Below, in pieces: positions 12,386-24,394 of a stretch of DNA of 64,000 nucleotides. The DNA comes from Liriodendron chinense (taxonomy: Eukaryota; Streptophyta; Magnoliopsida; Magnoliales; Magnoliaceae): assembly GCA_003013855.2 (NCBI GenBank), contig ML058484.1, positions 10,775,344 to 10,839,343 on the forward strand. Direction: 5' to 3'. Each line of letters starts with the position of its first letter. Positions within the stretch are counted from its first letter, which is position 1. The notes under the pieces are model-generated. The model made no database searches and had not been told where the DNA came from. It saw only the letters and a list, made by a program, of their open reading frames with translations. The translations under genes and the position numbers were made by a program.

Positions 12386-14531
12386 GTGAAGGAGATAAAG
12401 ATTTGTTGTGGGGCTTGGATCAGGTAAGCCCTGGCCTTTCTTTTTCTTTTACTTAGCATAAATCATCCTTGATTTAGCCAATGAACGGACCCGATCGGTC
12501 ATCCGTTCATTTTCTAGATCGGTGGACCACTTTTAATTTCAACCCTTAAGATGTAGTAGTTGATTGATGGGGACTATTTGGGTGGGCCAGATTTGATCTG
12601 AATGGATCATGAGGATCCTAAGGCCAAATTGTATAAGGGCTAGAGAATTCAGATCGATCTCATCTATAGGTGGGCCACATCAATCCCATTTGTGTTTTAA
12701 GTAGACCCTCGTACGATCCAGCGGGTGGATCTGATTCATCACATCACTTTAAACTAGTAAGATTGTGATGAATGGATTAGATCGTCCAGTGGACCACTAG
12801 AATCTGGCTTATTTTAAGTTAATAATGTGGATCATGGGAATAAGGATGATTATCATGGTTTAGGCATTGGACCTTGGCAAAATCATAAACCACCTTGATA
12901 TGTGATGAACGGTCCAAATTTAAACCAAGATAACCACAACCAACTTAGTGAGATGGACGGTTCAGATCTAACCCATGATGACCTTAAAACCAATATAATT
13001 TAGGATTAAGGGTGAGGAGTGTAGAAATTGGCCGATCTGGGAATAGTGCTGGACACCTTCAGTTGACCGAATGGGTGGTTTAGTCAACCGAGGAACCTAG
13101 CCTCTACAAACTGTAATCTTGACCAAAGAAATGTTTGGTTGACCTAGGACAAATTCGGTCGACCGAACACAAGGATGGGTCGACCGAGGGACCCATTTCT
13201 CCGAAGTCTTGAACAATATGGAATCTTGACTGAAGGGTCTTCGGTCGACCGAACGTAGGGCTTGGTCAGCCGAGAGACTCTTGACCTTTAACTTTTGATT
13301 AAATCAATTTAGTAACTTGAGTTATAACAACTATTCTTTATCTTGAATGATTAAAATAGACCTAAATAGTGAATAGATGATAAGAAAGTGATTAGTAAAT
13401 AGGCCGAATGAATAAGGAATGTTATATGATGATTGTTTTTTAGGATCTTGATGTTACGTTGGATTTGAGAAAGAATTTGTGGAATTCTCATCCTTAATTA
13501 GAGGTGAGTAATCCCACCATATTTCCTATATATTATAATTAAGGTAGTGTGATTGTTGATGATGTGTTGAATTGAAGTAAATTCCGAATCATATGTTATG
13601 AATCCATGTTGAGCTGTGACTTATAAATTTGTTGTATATGTATATTGTTGGAAAATGAGAAAAATGGAACGATGGGTGTGGGTTAACTCTCAAATTATGA
13701 GATGGGCTGTTTGAAGTGGTTTATATCTAATAAAGGGATACGAGATGATACGATGAATTAGACATGGGCATTACATGCACCTCATAATTCATGCATCATG
13801 GTGTGTATCCGGAGGATCTCTCCTGAAGACCGGTTGGTACTCAAGTACCCGATGTCCCAGGGACTTATCCTGGATGCCCACACAATAGTGGAAGTCTACC
13901 CGAGGGGTAGATGCCGGCCTTAGGATGGTTGATGCGCGGGTTGATGGAGTCCAACGCAAGCAAGTGAATGGACTTCCCACTTGATCCATGCATGATGCAT
14001 CATGCATACATTTAACATTGGTAAATATAGTTGTGGTGTTCTATTTTATTTGTTATGCATATGAACTATGATTGGTTTCACTCATTGGGCTTTCTAGCTG
14101 ACGGTTGTGGATTAAACAAAGTACAAATACAGATGACATAACAATTTATGCATCAGAAACTATTCCTGAAAATGAAGTTAAACCTATGGAGGAACCGCAA
14201 AACAACTGACACTACTTAACGGAGGAAGAAGTGATAGTTTTAAATCAAGATACATAGACTTTGATAGTTAGATAGTTGTTTTTGTTTTTCTTTTGTTTTC
14301 GGATTGATGACATTATGAATAAGTCCCAAATGGGTGGACCGTAGAGATAGTTTTCAGAATTATTAAAGTAATTGGTTATTTGATGCTTAAATGATGTTTT
14401 TGGAATTTAGTGTATATAAAATTATGCCTCATCAACAGTTTAACACTTGAATAAAGTCCACTTGTGCACAAGTCATACCCCATAACCTAGGCCTAAAGGT
14501 GCACACCGTGTCCAGATTTCAGGTCGTGACA

Positions 14532-15408
14532 ATATTCATTGAAGAAGGTCGTATTAAATGTAGAAATGTAGGATCACGTTTCAGTTCAAGGAAAGGAAAT
14601 TCTATGTCGCCCCAAATTTGGTTTCAGAACTTCACATGGCGTCCCAAACCCAGCATTCAGACTTTAAGTTCCAACTCTCAACAGACCTATGCAAAGGAGT
14701 GAGTTGTTCCTTACTGTTCATCAAAAGTCATTCTGTCTTGCCCAAATCATACTTCACGCCAACCAAGTTTCTTCTCTCTCCCATTCATACTCTTCATAAT
14801 GTTGCTTTCAATACTCCTCACTTCCTGATCTTTCCTCTTTTCCTCGTACATGTTAAGATAATACCCAAATACATGTTTGTGCTTGCATATCGTATGTAAT
14901 AGAGGCTAAATAGAAACCCTAAAACTGAAAACCCAATTGAATTGGACTTAAACCCTAAAAACTAAGCAAGATCAAATTGAGTTTAATTCCAGAAACCCTG
15001 TGACTCGTAAGAGAATTTGAATTTTGTACACTAAACCCAAAAGTCTATTGACTAGAAAAATCTAATGAAATTTTCTTGTAAAAGCTAGAATTTTTAATGG
15101 AAAATCTGTTAACAGTCATACATTCATGGATTCTTTGCATACAGTGGCACCATGTCTGTCTATTGTTTCTGTCCTTCTAGACATGTTTTGTGTGTATGCA
15201 TTTATGCATATAGGAAACTAAAATATTCACAATCCCATTTAACAGGGGTTTTCTAAGATCTCTATCTACTTTTCAGTGAAAGGCTTGCAATCAACACATA
15301 CTTCTTTGTTTCCTTACCACTTCAAAACCATATTTCATTTGAAACTTTCGTGTTTTTTGTTCTTGTTGGGCCTCTTTCTAGTATTTACTCCAGTAACCTC
15401 TTTTTCAG
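14532..15408 (+). other. DNA upstream of the methyltransferase exons (expected first intron)
   Basis: The first readable methyltransferase exon begins at 15409 with a split codon, so an upstream exon must exist. I could not find one here. AT-rich sequence with a CT-rich tract near 15,395 leads into the acceptor TTTTTCAG. Confidence 0.5.
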
Positions 15409-18400
15409 GAAAAGTATTTGTGGATGGAAGAGTGGTAAATAAGGCTGGAACACGGGTACCAGATAAAGCAGTCGTGGAGATAGTGGCCGAGGTTCCAAAA
15501 TATGTATGTAGGTGATGATCCTCCTGACATACCTTTTTTTATTGTAGAATTATTAAAATTTAAGCTCTAAGCTACCACAGAATATCATAAAAGATGTCTC
15601 GATTCTATTTTTATGCTTTTAATCCAGAGCAGGATACAAGTTAGAGGCTGCGATTGAACAATTAGGTGTTGATGTTGCGGGAAGAGTTGCTCTTGACTCA
15701 GGGCTTTCGACTGGAGGCTTTACTGATTGTTTGCTTCAATACGGTGCATCGTTTGTCTATGGAGTTGACGTGGGCTATGGACAGGTATTATTATTTATGC
15801 TCATAAAAAGATCAATTCAGAAGAGCTCTTAGATTGTTTCCTGAAATGCCATGTGGACAGAACTTTAAATGGTCTTAATAACCTATTTTCTATCAAATTG
15901 TGAATTTGATATATTTATATAAACAATGGCGACTTCACTCCGTTAAGCATTGTGAAGTAATTGTTTATATGGTAATGTTTGTCTTCCTTTTGTTTCCATC
16001 GCCAATCCTAGTTTCTTTTGAAGAAAGGTCGAGATCATTTACATACCCATTTCTTTCCTTAACTTTTCTTTTCTTTTTCTTTTCTACTTTTTTTCTTGAG
16101 AAGATAACCATTTCCCTAAGCTCTTTCCAAAAGATACAGAACAAAGAAAATGAGACCAGATGCAGAGGTGATCTCATCACCCTGCACCACTCGAAAAACA
16201 ACTCACTAAAGAAAATAAGAAACAATCCAAACGCCACAAAAAACTCTAGGCCGCCCGGCCACCCAAAGATAATTAAATGCCAGTACTTATGCAGTGAGTC
16301 AATCAAAACCCCTATAATGCTTTACATACCCATTTTTCTTCCTACAATGTTTACATTTCCAAGTATGCAATCTCTTTAACGGCCATTGTGACAAGGAGGA
16401 AAAGAAACCAAAAACAGAAATTTGTAATGATTATTTCCATCAGTAGATTCAGTACAGCACGATTGAGAAATGGATTCCACTTTTAGGGGAATATCTGTTT
16501 TGCAGGCAGAAATCTTCGATTCATCAGACAACAGCCACCTCGTGTCTTTTCTAGAGAATTGCATTAGAGGAAAAGGCTAATATTTACTTTATAGAATCCA
16601 TGGTTTTCTTTACAAATCAAATAGAAGGAAAATGTTGTCAAAGGAAATAATTTCTTTTCCTGCTTAACAAACAGGCCAGTGATTTAGTTATTTAACTATA
16701 TTATCACTTCTCATCATAATCTTTTGGAACCACAAGTTGTGTCCAATATTCAGCAGCAAAAATTTTCTACATTTGTACCGCTAGTGAATTAGTTATTTAA
16801 CTATAATATTCTTTTTCATCATAATCTTTTGGAACCACAACTCGAGTGCAATATTTAGCAGCAAAATTTTTCTACCATTGTACTGCTGCTACTTCGGAAT
16901 CTTGCTCCTACCATCTCCTACCTCAGACCACCATTGTATTTACTAAAGAATCAAGTTGTTTTAACCGATAACTTAACCAGATTGCTTATCATTTCGGAAT
17001 AGCTCAATAACATACACATCAGTAAATGTAAGAGTTTATCTGAAAAGTTCACATTTTGGTATAAATTTATGGTATTTTTATCTCCAAAGCTTGATTTGCC
17101 TACTAATTTTCTTGGTAAGTTTTGCATTTCCTGTTATTATTTCCGCTTATTCACTTCTTTTGGAAATTAATGCCTTGACTGCTTCCATAGGTGGCTGATA
17201 AAATTCGCCGGGACGAGCGCGTCTCTGTCATAGAGAGGACAAACTTAAGATACCTTCCTGGGCTTCCGCAAAAAGTGGACCTTGCGACTCTGGACCTTTC
17301 ATTTATTTCCATACTTTTGGTATGCTCTCCAGTGATAGTAAAGTTGGATTGTTACACTAATAGAATTTCCATCACATTGGTAGATAAATTTCTCATATCC
17401 TGACCAAAGCTCAAAGTGAAAAATGTTGTTCATTGCTATTTCAAGCACAGCAATCTCTGAAGAGGTATTCAATGTTTGGAGCCCTGGAATACATATGGAT
17501 AAATCTCAGAAAATAAAATAACTAAAACTTATGAAACTGTGGGGAAAAATAAATAAGCAATACGAATATTTAGTAAAATTAAAAATCATTATTTTCCTGA
17601 AATTGCAAGAATGTAAAATAATTTAATATTAACTTGAAAGTATCACAATATTTTCATTTCTTGATAATCTGATCAGTATTTCAAGATCCTTCCAATATTT
17701 TGCAGATGTTCATCTATGCCCCTAATGATTGGTTACCGCCAGCTTACTTGGTCACTGAAGACGCAATGATTACAAGTCTCATTACTCATTTCAGAGAGAA
17801 TACATGGATTTCCCTAATAATTGGCACCATTTCTCATACAAGCCATCGTTTGTACTTGTTTCTCCATTAAGCTTATCTTCAATGGTGTACAGATTATGTC
17901 CCTCACACAGTTATTTTCTATATGATTAAGAGAGATGTCTCATCTGCTTTTTTCTCTTACATTAGGAGGGGAGAAGCATCCAAAATCCCCAGAAAAAGCA
18001 AGAAAAAAACTTGCCAAAAAATGTGGGCTAAAGTGTCCTGTAAATGATAAACAACAATTTGGAACATCTAAAAGCAAACTAGAGATGCCACCCTATGTAA
18101 GGTCCTTTTGACCTTTTCAAGGGCTATGTTGCCAGTTTTGGCATCTATTCAACTTGTTGATGTGCAGGTAGTTTTTTGTTATTTTCATCTATTCAACTTG
18201 TTGATGTTCTCATGATAGAATTGTCTCCCTGCTCTCTAGAGTCCTATTTCCAAGAGACCACAAACCTTCCATTTCTTCTAAGCTCTCCCCGCTCCTAGTA
18301 CACTTCCATGATTGTAGCATCACTTCCACCGAATTTAAAATTCAAGCAACACTGTTCTTAATTTTCCCTAATTATGTTATTTTTCATGATTTCCTATTCT

Positions 18401-20589
18401 TTTCCGTTGTTTTGTAGCGACCTGACACTATTCTTTGTTGACTTGACCAAGTTGAACTGGCGAATCAAGGACCCATTTTTTTTCCGTTGATTTTAATACT
18501 TTAAAGTTGGTTATCCATTCCCTTATACATGGACTGTGAAGAAACTGACGTGTAGGAAGTAGATTGCCCTTTTGAATATGGAAGTTCAATGAACGTCTGG
18601 AACCACCAAAGAGCAACTTGATTTGTGTGGTGTATGGTGCTCCATTTGGACAGCTTTTGATCCTTTTTCCATGGATAAATGCAGGTGATGCCTGCTGTAG
18701 TCAATGTCATGAAGAATGAGTCCACATTGGTTACACTGGTCAAACCTCAATTCGAGGCTTGCAGATCACAGGTTTGTAATTTCAACAAGCTGCTGCATCT
18801 GTTTCTTTCTTCTTCTTCTTCTTCTTCTTCTTCTTCTTCTTCTTCTGCTTTTTTTTATTGTAATAATTGGCTATTATGTCCATCCAGAGTTGTAAGCCCC
18901 CAATCAAACTATGGATGATTTTCTTTTCTTTCCCTGTTTTCCCCTTTTTTATGAGCGAAGAGAATGTGTTATTAGTTATTACTTATTAGAGTTGAAATAT
19001 TTTTACAAAATCAAAAGGTGTTCCCGAACTTTGTGGAAGGCCTATCCATCGCTTCCTAAGCAAGAAAATGGGCCACACAGTTTCCTTAGAAATGGGAGAT
19101 TTCCCTAATTACCTCAACTGAAGTTAGATCCCTTTAGAGTGGAATGGCAGGATAGGATTCATGTAGCCAACCCTAATTCGCTGGGTTAAGGCTTGGATGA
19201 TGATGGTGATTCATCTTGTGCCTCAATCTTTGCTCATTCAAAGTCTCCCCAAGTTGAATACTGTGACTCATTAGTTTAGTCCCGCAATAAACAGTGCAAC
19301 TGGCTCCTTTCTTCTTGTAAACTAGGTATCACGGTACTTGAAACATGAGAAAAGGATATATGGCAATGGCTGCCTACCTGGCACAAGACTCCAAAATGAT
19401 GGCAATCATGCACAACAACTATGTTGATGTGGGAGGTGGAGGAATTGTAAACCTGCACAAGAATGTTTACTACATTGCAAATCTATTTCATTAAAATGGT
19501 TAGTAATGACTAAATGTGAAATTTTATTGCTTTCCAGGTGGGAGGTGGAGGAATTGTGAGAGATCCTGCAGTCCATCAAGAAGTATGTACTTCTTCCCTC
19601 TTATTGCTTGATGAGGTTGTCTTGGGTTACCTATGAAAAAGTTATAATAGGTGAGAGCCTTGGTGTTTAAAACACTGGTCCTCAGCTCAAATGAATCAAT
19701 CAATGTATGAATTAAAAGTAGTCCAATTCTCTCTCTCTTAGAGAGAGTAGGATTTAAGCTGAGTTAATAATCTTCTGTTGGACTCGGTACTCATGTCACG
19801 GTAGAATTTAATCCGAGTTCCAAGTCTATTTGCTAGTGTCAAAACATTGGTTGAGATGAGCCATGCCATGATACAGTTTGTACTTCTACCAAGAACAGAT
19901 CTGGTGGCATATTTTTCTTTTTCTTTTCTTTCTTTTCTTTTTTTTCTTTTATCATGGTGCCTTCTTTGAGTATTTTCTGGTGGACCTCTGACATAAAATG
20001 GCCCGACCTATACCTTTTCTTGCTGCTGCAGGTCACTTACCTTTCACCTTAGGTGGACACAGTCCAGTGTCCGCCCTTTCTTTTATTTCTTGCTGCTGAA
20101 GGTCACTTACCTTTTATCACGATGCATGGAAGTTGCACTACTCAGACAATTGTAAGGATCTGAGTTTGCCTCTAGAATTTAGACAATTAGACAAATGACT
20201 ATCTTTTTACCCGTCCTTTCTGATGGCCAACAATTAGACTGTTGTCATCCGATCAGTATGATTTTCCGGCTATTATGCTCCATTCACAATGTGACCCCAA
20301 TTTGGCTGGTCCACATTGGCATGCTTTTATGCCATGTGTATGGTGGATGAGCCACCACGATCTAGCAAGTTGCAGCAATTGCGCATTGTAATCTCGCCCT
20401 GAAATCTTTTTTTTTCTTCTCCTGCACCCATGTAGTTTGTTTATTGGGTTCTGTTGTGTGTAGGTTCTTGAGAGGATCATCAAAGGCGTAGAAGGTTTTG
20501 GTTTCTCCAACAAAGGGTGGATAGAGTCTCCCCTAAAGGGTGCTGAGGGAAACACAGAATTTCTGGTTTGCTTCCATAGAATCTCCTGA
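15409..20589 (+). CDS. TlyA/FtsJ-like rRNA 2'-O-methyltransferase (hemolysin-like), 5' exon missing
   Basis: Six exons join in frame: 15409-15511, 15628-15784, 17191-17319, 18685-18771, 19538-19582, 20464-20589 (TGA 20587-20589). All introns are GT-AG. The product belongs to the TlyA family: an S4 RNA-binding domain followed by a SAM-dependent FtsJ/RrmJ fold that 2'-O-methylates ribosomal RNA in bacteria. Plant homologues are annotated hemolysin-like and may act in organelles (inference). The S4 end reads KVFVDGRVVNKAG. The SAM loop is DSGLSTGGFTDCLL. The K-D-K-E tetrad is present as K in AGYKLEAA, D in TLDLSFIS, K in LVKPQFE and E in NTEFLV. The body aligns without gaps to the family from the S4 domain to the usual C terminus. 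Only the N-terminal exon, with the start of S4 and any transit peptide, is missing. It may lie upstream of the solo LTR at 11.9-14.5 kb or be lost. Function therefore depends on finding it. Confidence 0.88.
18807..18846 (+). repeat. (TTC)n microsatellite in a methyltransferase intron
   Basis: About 13 TTC units lie 35 bases downstream of the exon ending at 18771. It produces a poly-Ser open frame that is not a gene. Confidence 0.9.
19130..19212 (+). mobile_element. RTE-type LINE 3' end scrap
   Basis: GAGTGGAATGGCAGGATAGG ... GGCTTGGATGATGATGG matches the 3' terminus and GAT tail of the RTE copies at 26.4-26.5 and 33.4 kb. It is 5'-truncated to about 80 bp within an intron. Confidence 0.65.
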
Positions 20590-23500
20590 GAAAACGACAT
20601 AACTCGCCTTTCATCTTCTGACTCCTTATCTTCATTGCTTAATGAAAATACAATTCCATGCACCTAGCTTCAGAGCCTTATTTTGGGTAGAGATCCCAAA
20701 TGCATACATCATTGTTAAAGAATCTATCGAGTTTGGGGTGCAACCAATTGTCAAAGAAGATGGTTTGATGCTCTATACACCATTCAACTTTGGTTATGGA
20801 TTTGTGGCTTTTGTTGAGGGGCTTTTGAATGATTGCATACCTCACCTTCTTCGAGTTTTCCATCATTTGATTGGAAGCGGCAGTGATGGGTTCTACATCT
20901 GGTCGATAAATGTGGCTTGCTTGTTGAGGAGGAATCAAGAGTGAGAAGATGATCATGAAGTTATGTTGGTGTTTGAGCGGCTCTTAGCCCCATGTATTTT
21001 TTGAATGCGTTTGGGCAAATGATGTAGATTTTGAAAATTTACATGAACCTTTTTGTACGAGAGTTTCTTCCATTTTTTTTTTTTTTTTTTTTTTGTTTCT
21101 CAAAGAATGGGGATGAGGCATTGCTTGATTGCCTTTTGCATGTTAAAATATGCGATATTTTTTTGAAAATCTGATCTGTTAATCAGACTTGTCACAAAAA
21201 AAAAAAAAAAAAAAAAAACATACAATGATGTTTTAGGCCCATTGGTACTTGAATGCGCCACGAACTTACATTTTATTAATTCAGGCCATTGGTATGCTTC
21301 TGACAGTTGGAGAAGAAAATGCCTTGCAACACATTTTTAGTGGTGCGCACACATTCCAAACACGTTTTTAGTGGCATCCAAACACGAAGCTCAGGAACTT
21401 TTTTGCTGATATTGAAACTTCAGGAATGAATTGTCACTCATCTGTGGGTCATTCTGAACCTAGAAGAGGGAATTTTATGATCATCGATCTGAGAATGCGG
21501 GGCATCCTTGGACATCAAGTCTGTACAAAATAGGGCCCATTGGTTAGGTGTCCAAACTATCATTCAATGCGCCCCCTAAATTGAAAAGCACGCCCCAAAT
21601 ATCATTAACCATTCAGTCATTAGCCTTATTTTCATCTCCTGTATACCTTCACCGGAATACTTTCAACCATCAATGATCAATCTCAAGGATGCTACTTGAA
21701 GGTTTAGGATTGTTCAATCAGGGAGGTTTTTTTGGACTGTGGTCTAACCCATGGAGGGACCCATCAATCAACAATCTGGATGACTCGACCATGGGTCTTA
21801 ATCAAACAGACCCAAGGCTGAGTTATCATATAATTCCAATGAACAAAGTGCCTAAGATAATATATGTTAGGTAGCTTCACTAGAGCTGGTGATACGCTGA
21901 GATAGCCAGCCTCCCTCAAAACCGGGTATCCGAACAACGTGTCAAACCTCTGCTTTGTCTTGGATTGGCTTTTACCGAGTTCTATTTGGACGATTGGGAG
22001 TTGAGGAGGTTTGCAAAGTGCACCCAAACGCGTAAGGTCAACTGCCGTTTGGATCAAACGACATCTAGGCCTCACGCTATTTTGGAAGGTGCGTCCAAAC
22101 AGCCCCTCAGCCCAAACTCAAGATTCTCAAATTAGCCAATTTCCGGAGAGAGCTCTCCTATCTACATTTCTTCAAGTCCATGCAGACCGGCCTGAAGCCA
22201 CTGTGATATGGGAAGCTCTCCAGTGGTACTGGTAGATGTGGAGCTCACCTGATGTATGCATGAAACCCAACCTGTCCATGATATGCATAAGCATGTCACC
22301 CTCGTGGCCCTGAAATCAGTTTGATCGGTCAATCAGGTGGGCCACCCATACCACAGGAAACAAGTTGGGAGGGAACTTCCATCCTTGATTTGCATAGGGG
22401 CCCACCATGCCGTATATATGAAATCCAGGTCATTCAGACCATCTGGCCTGGATGAATGGTCAGGCCGAAAACTAAGCTGTTTCAAAATTCAGGTAGATCC
22501 CATTTAAATCAAGGGTGGGAGTTCCCTTATTTTCACACACTTTACGCATTGGATCAAACTTATTTTTGACATCTTGGGTTAAATGTCCTAATGGACGATG
22601 GCCCTAATACATCACATGGGCTCACAATTGGGGTAGCATCTCCTCGAGCATGCCTCTTATAATATTATACACAATGTTTTCACTATTGGTAGCGGCATAT
22701 GTATCACACCCCTAGGATACATAAACATACCCCCAGCGTTGTTTTCAGTATCAGCGTCAATGAATGTATTGCACCCTACCATTGGGCTATGAAAAAATAT
22801 ATGATATCGCATGGAAATATCAAATGCTATAATGTTTCATTATTCATTAAGAACTTTAGTAAATTGGTTGAATTTTTTCTTGAAACTTTAGGAGATGTTA
22901 AAAAAGACACCAGTACTCAAAAGATTAGGTTTCCTTTTTATAGAGTCATAAACTGTGTTGTCTGACAAAAGTGATCCAATTATACTCAAAATAAATTCAT
23001 ATCATTTAAATCTAAGAAGACCAATGTTGTCAAATCACATATTATGTCCTATGCGACCAACATATGCTGTTCGCATATTTCTTTGACTTTTTTTTTTTTG
23101 AAAAACAAAAAATGTAATAAAATTGAAAAATGAAAAACTAAAAATGTAATAAAATTGAAAAAATCAATTTTTTTAAATAATAGAAAAGAAAAAACCATGC
23201 CTAATTATTACAAGTGATTGGATTGAGTTCTTTTACCTATTTCATTGCAGTAGTTTGAGTGTTTGATACTATTAGACCATCTATAAATTAAGTTATATGT
23301 TTAATTATTTATATTATATTTATATAGAATTTAATAAAAGAAAATGTGATCGCATATCGAATTTGCTATCACATATTATCCTGAATTGCATATGCCATGA
23401 TGGCACAAGCAATCATTCAAGAAAAAGAAAAAAATGGCATATGCGATCATACATGACAACAATGAAGAATATCTGTATTAAAACACAAGTAATTTCTCCC

Positions 23501-23913
23501 GTTTTCCTCAAAATCAAGGGTTGCATGATTGAGCATGCAAAATTATGAATTTTCATCTTAGTTCTAGTGATCCCAAGTGATTTACACACAAAAAAATGAT
23601 CAAAATAAACAAATAAACACAAAAAAAAAAAATGCATTGTTTCAAAATTGGGCCCACTTACTGTTGATCTTGAATTCCGCAAAAACATAAAAAAAGAAAA
23701 GAAAAGAAAAGAAAAGAAAACACTGGTTTCTACTCTTAAATACTTGATGGGACTAAGGGAGTTGGTCGGATTCTCTAAAGGGAGTACAAGTGGGAGAAAT
23801 GATTTTTTTTTTTTTTTTTTTTTTTTTGTAAGAATGGTAACTATCCCTGTCAGTATTGATAATATGGACAATACAATTGAATGCATTGCCGATGCAGCCT
23901 TATAATGTACTGT

Positions 23914-24000
<87 letters not shown>
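20590..24000. other. Intergenic DNA between the methyltransferase and ATG10
   Basis: The methyltransferase 3' UTR probably occupies the first few hundred bases. An open frame of 100 codons at 20642-20944 (plus) matches no family I know and overlaps a 92-codon minus frame. Long T and A runs occur at about 21,072-21,094, 21,196-21,219 and 23,803-23,827. GGCCCACC-rich sequence at 22.25-22.6 kb resembles part of a foldback element, but I cannot place arms. A CA/TA microsatellite closes the stretch. Confidence 0.45.

Positions 24001-24003
<3 letters not shown>
23916..24003. repeat. Compound (CA)n(TA)n microsatellite
   Basis: About 26 CA units pass directly into about 17 TA units. It lies about 400 bp downstream of the ATG10 stop codon, at the edge of block A of the inverted duplication. 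Confidence 0.95.
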
Positions 24004-24006
<3 letters not shown>

Positions 24007-24019
24007 GAAAATATCGCAT

Positions 24020-24391
24020 TGTATCAACCGTATCATCAATACAATATATCACGATATCATCATCGATATGCTGAAATGGATGTATTTCAGTGGTGTTTTG
24101 TATCCGTTGTGGTGTGATACCCAATAATATCAGCTGACATACGGCAAACACTAAATACAATCAGTCTCCTTCTCTCCCACTATCCAAATGGTTATTGAGC
24201 TGATCATCATCATTACAATATACATGGAGAAATCTAGATTTTCTAAAACATTGTAATTGCAATTTCCATCAACAATACAAGTTAACTAGTGAGATAACCA
24301 CAATCAAATCACACTAACTTGTGAAGAGCATGAAAAAAATGAAAGTGTCTTCATTTTTTTCCTCTTAAACCCGTTGATGATTTGTGCAGAT
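24020..24391. repeat. Block A of an inverted duplication (partner 33,042-33,405)
   Basis: The sequence from ATACAATATATCACGATATC through AACTTGTGAAGAGCATGAAA to TTTGTGCAGA is present as a close reverse complement at 33,042-33,405. The block ends four bases short of the ATG10 stop codon. Its left part is rich in ATCGATATC-like motifs shared with 34.25-34.4 and 50.75-51.58 kb. Confidence 0.85.
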
Positions 24392-24394
24392 TCT

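Larger units (their letters stand above)
11905..14531. mobile_element. Solo LTR (Ty3/gypsy-like), 2.6 kb, with perfect TSD
   Basis: It starts TGTAACGACC (11905) and ends GGTCGTGACA (14531). These are TG...CA ends with a 9/10 terminal inverted repeat, as in large plant chromovirus LTRs. The flanks are identical 5-bp target duplications ATATT (11900-11904 and 14532-14536). No gag or pol follows, so it is a solo LTR left by LTR-LTR recombination. It carries a nested hAT MITE, a GA microsatellite at about 12348-12388 and several TCGGTCGACCGA-like palindromes at 13,040-13,290. Open frames inside (for example 13789-14007) are not genes. Confidence 0.85.

Noticed and set aside
15112..15150. Possible methyltransferase S4 exon (CATTCATGGATTCTTTGC resembles the family's YIQSWIL codons).
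   Set aside because: No GT donor gives the required phase, the upstream part does not match, and the similarity is only about eight residues.
20642..20944. 100-codon plus-strand open frame just downstream of the methyltransferase.
   Set aside because: No recognised domain, overlaps an equally long minus frame, and most likely lies in the 3' UTR or flank.
20678..20956. 92-codon minus-strand frame as a gene.
   Set aside because: No recognised motif and no splice-linked exons.
23413..24039. 208-codon minus-strand open frame with YI and VC repeats.
   Set aside because: Its N-terminal part is translated CA/TA microsatellite and the rest matches nothing.
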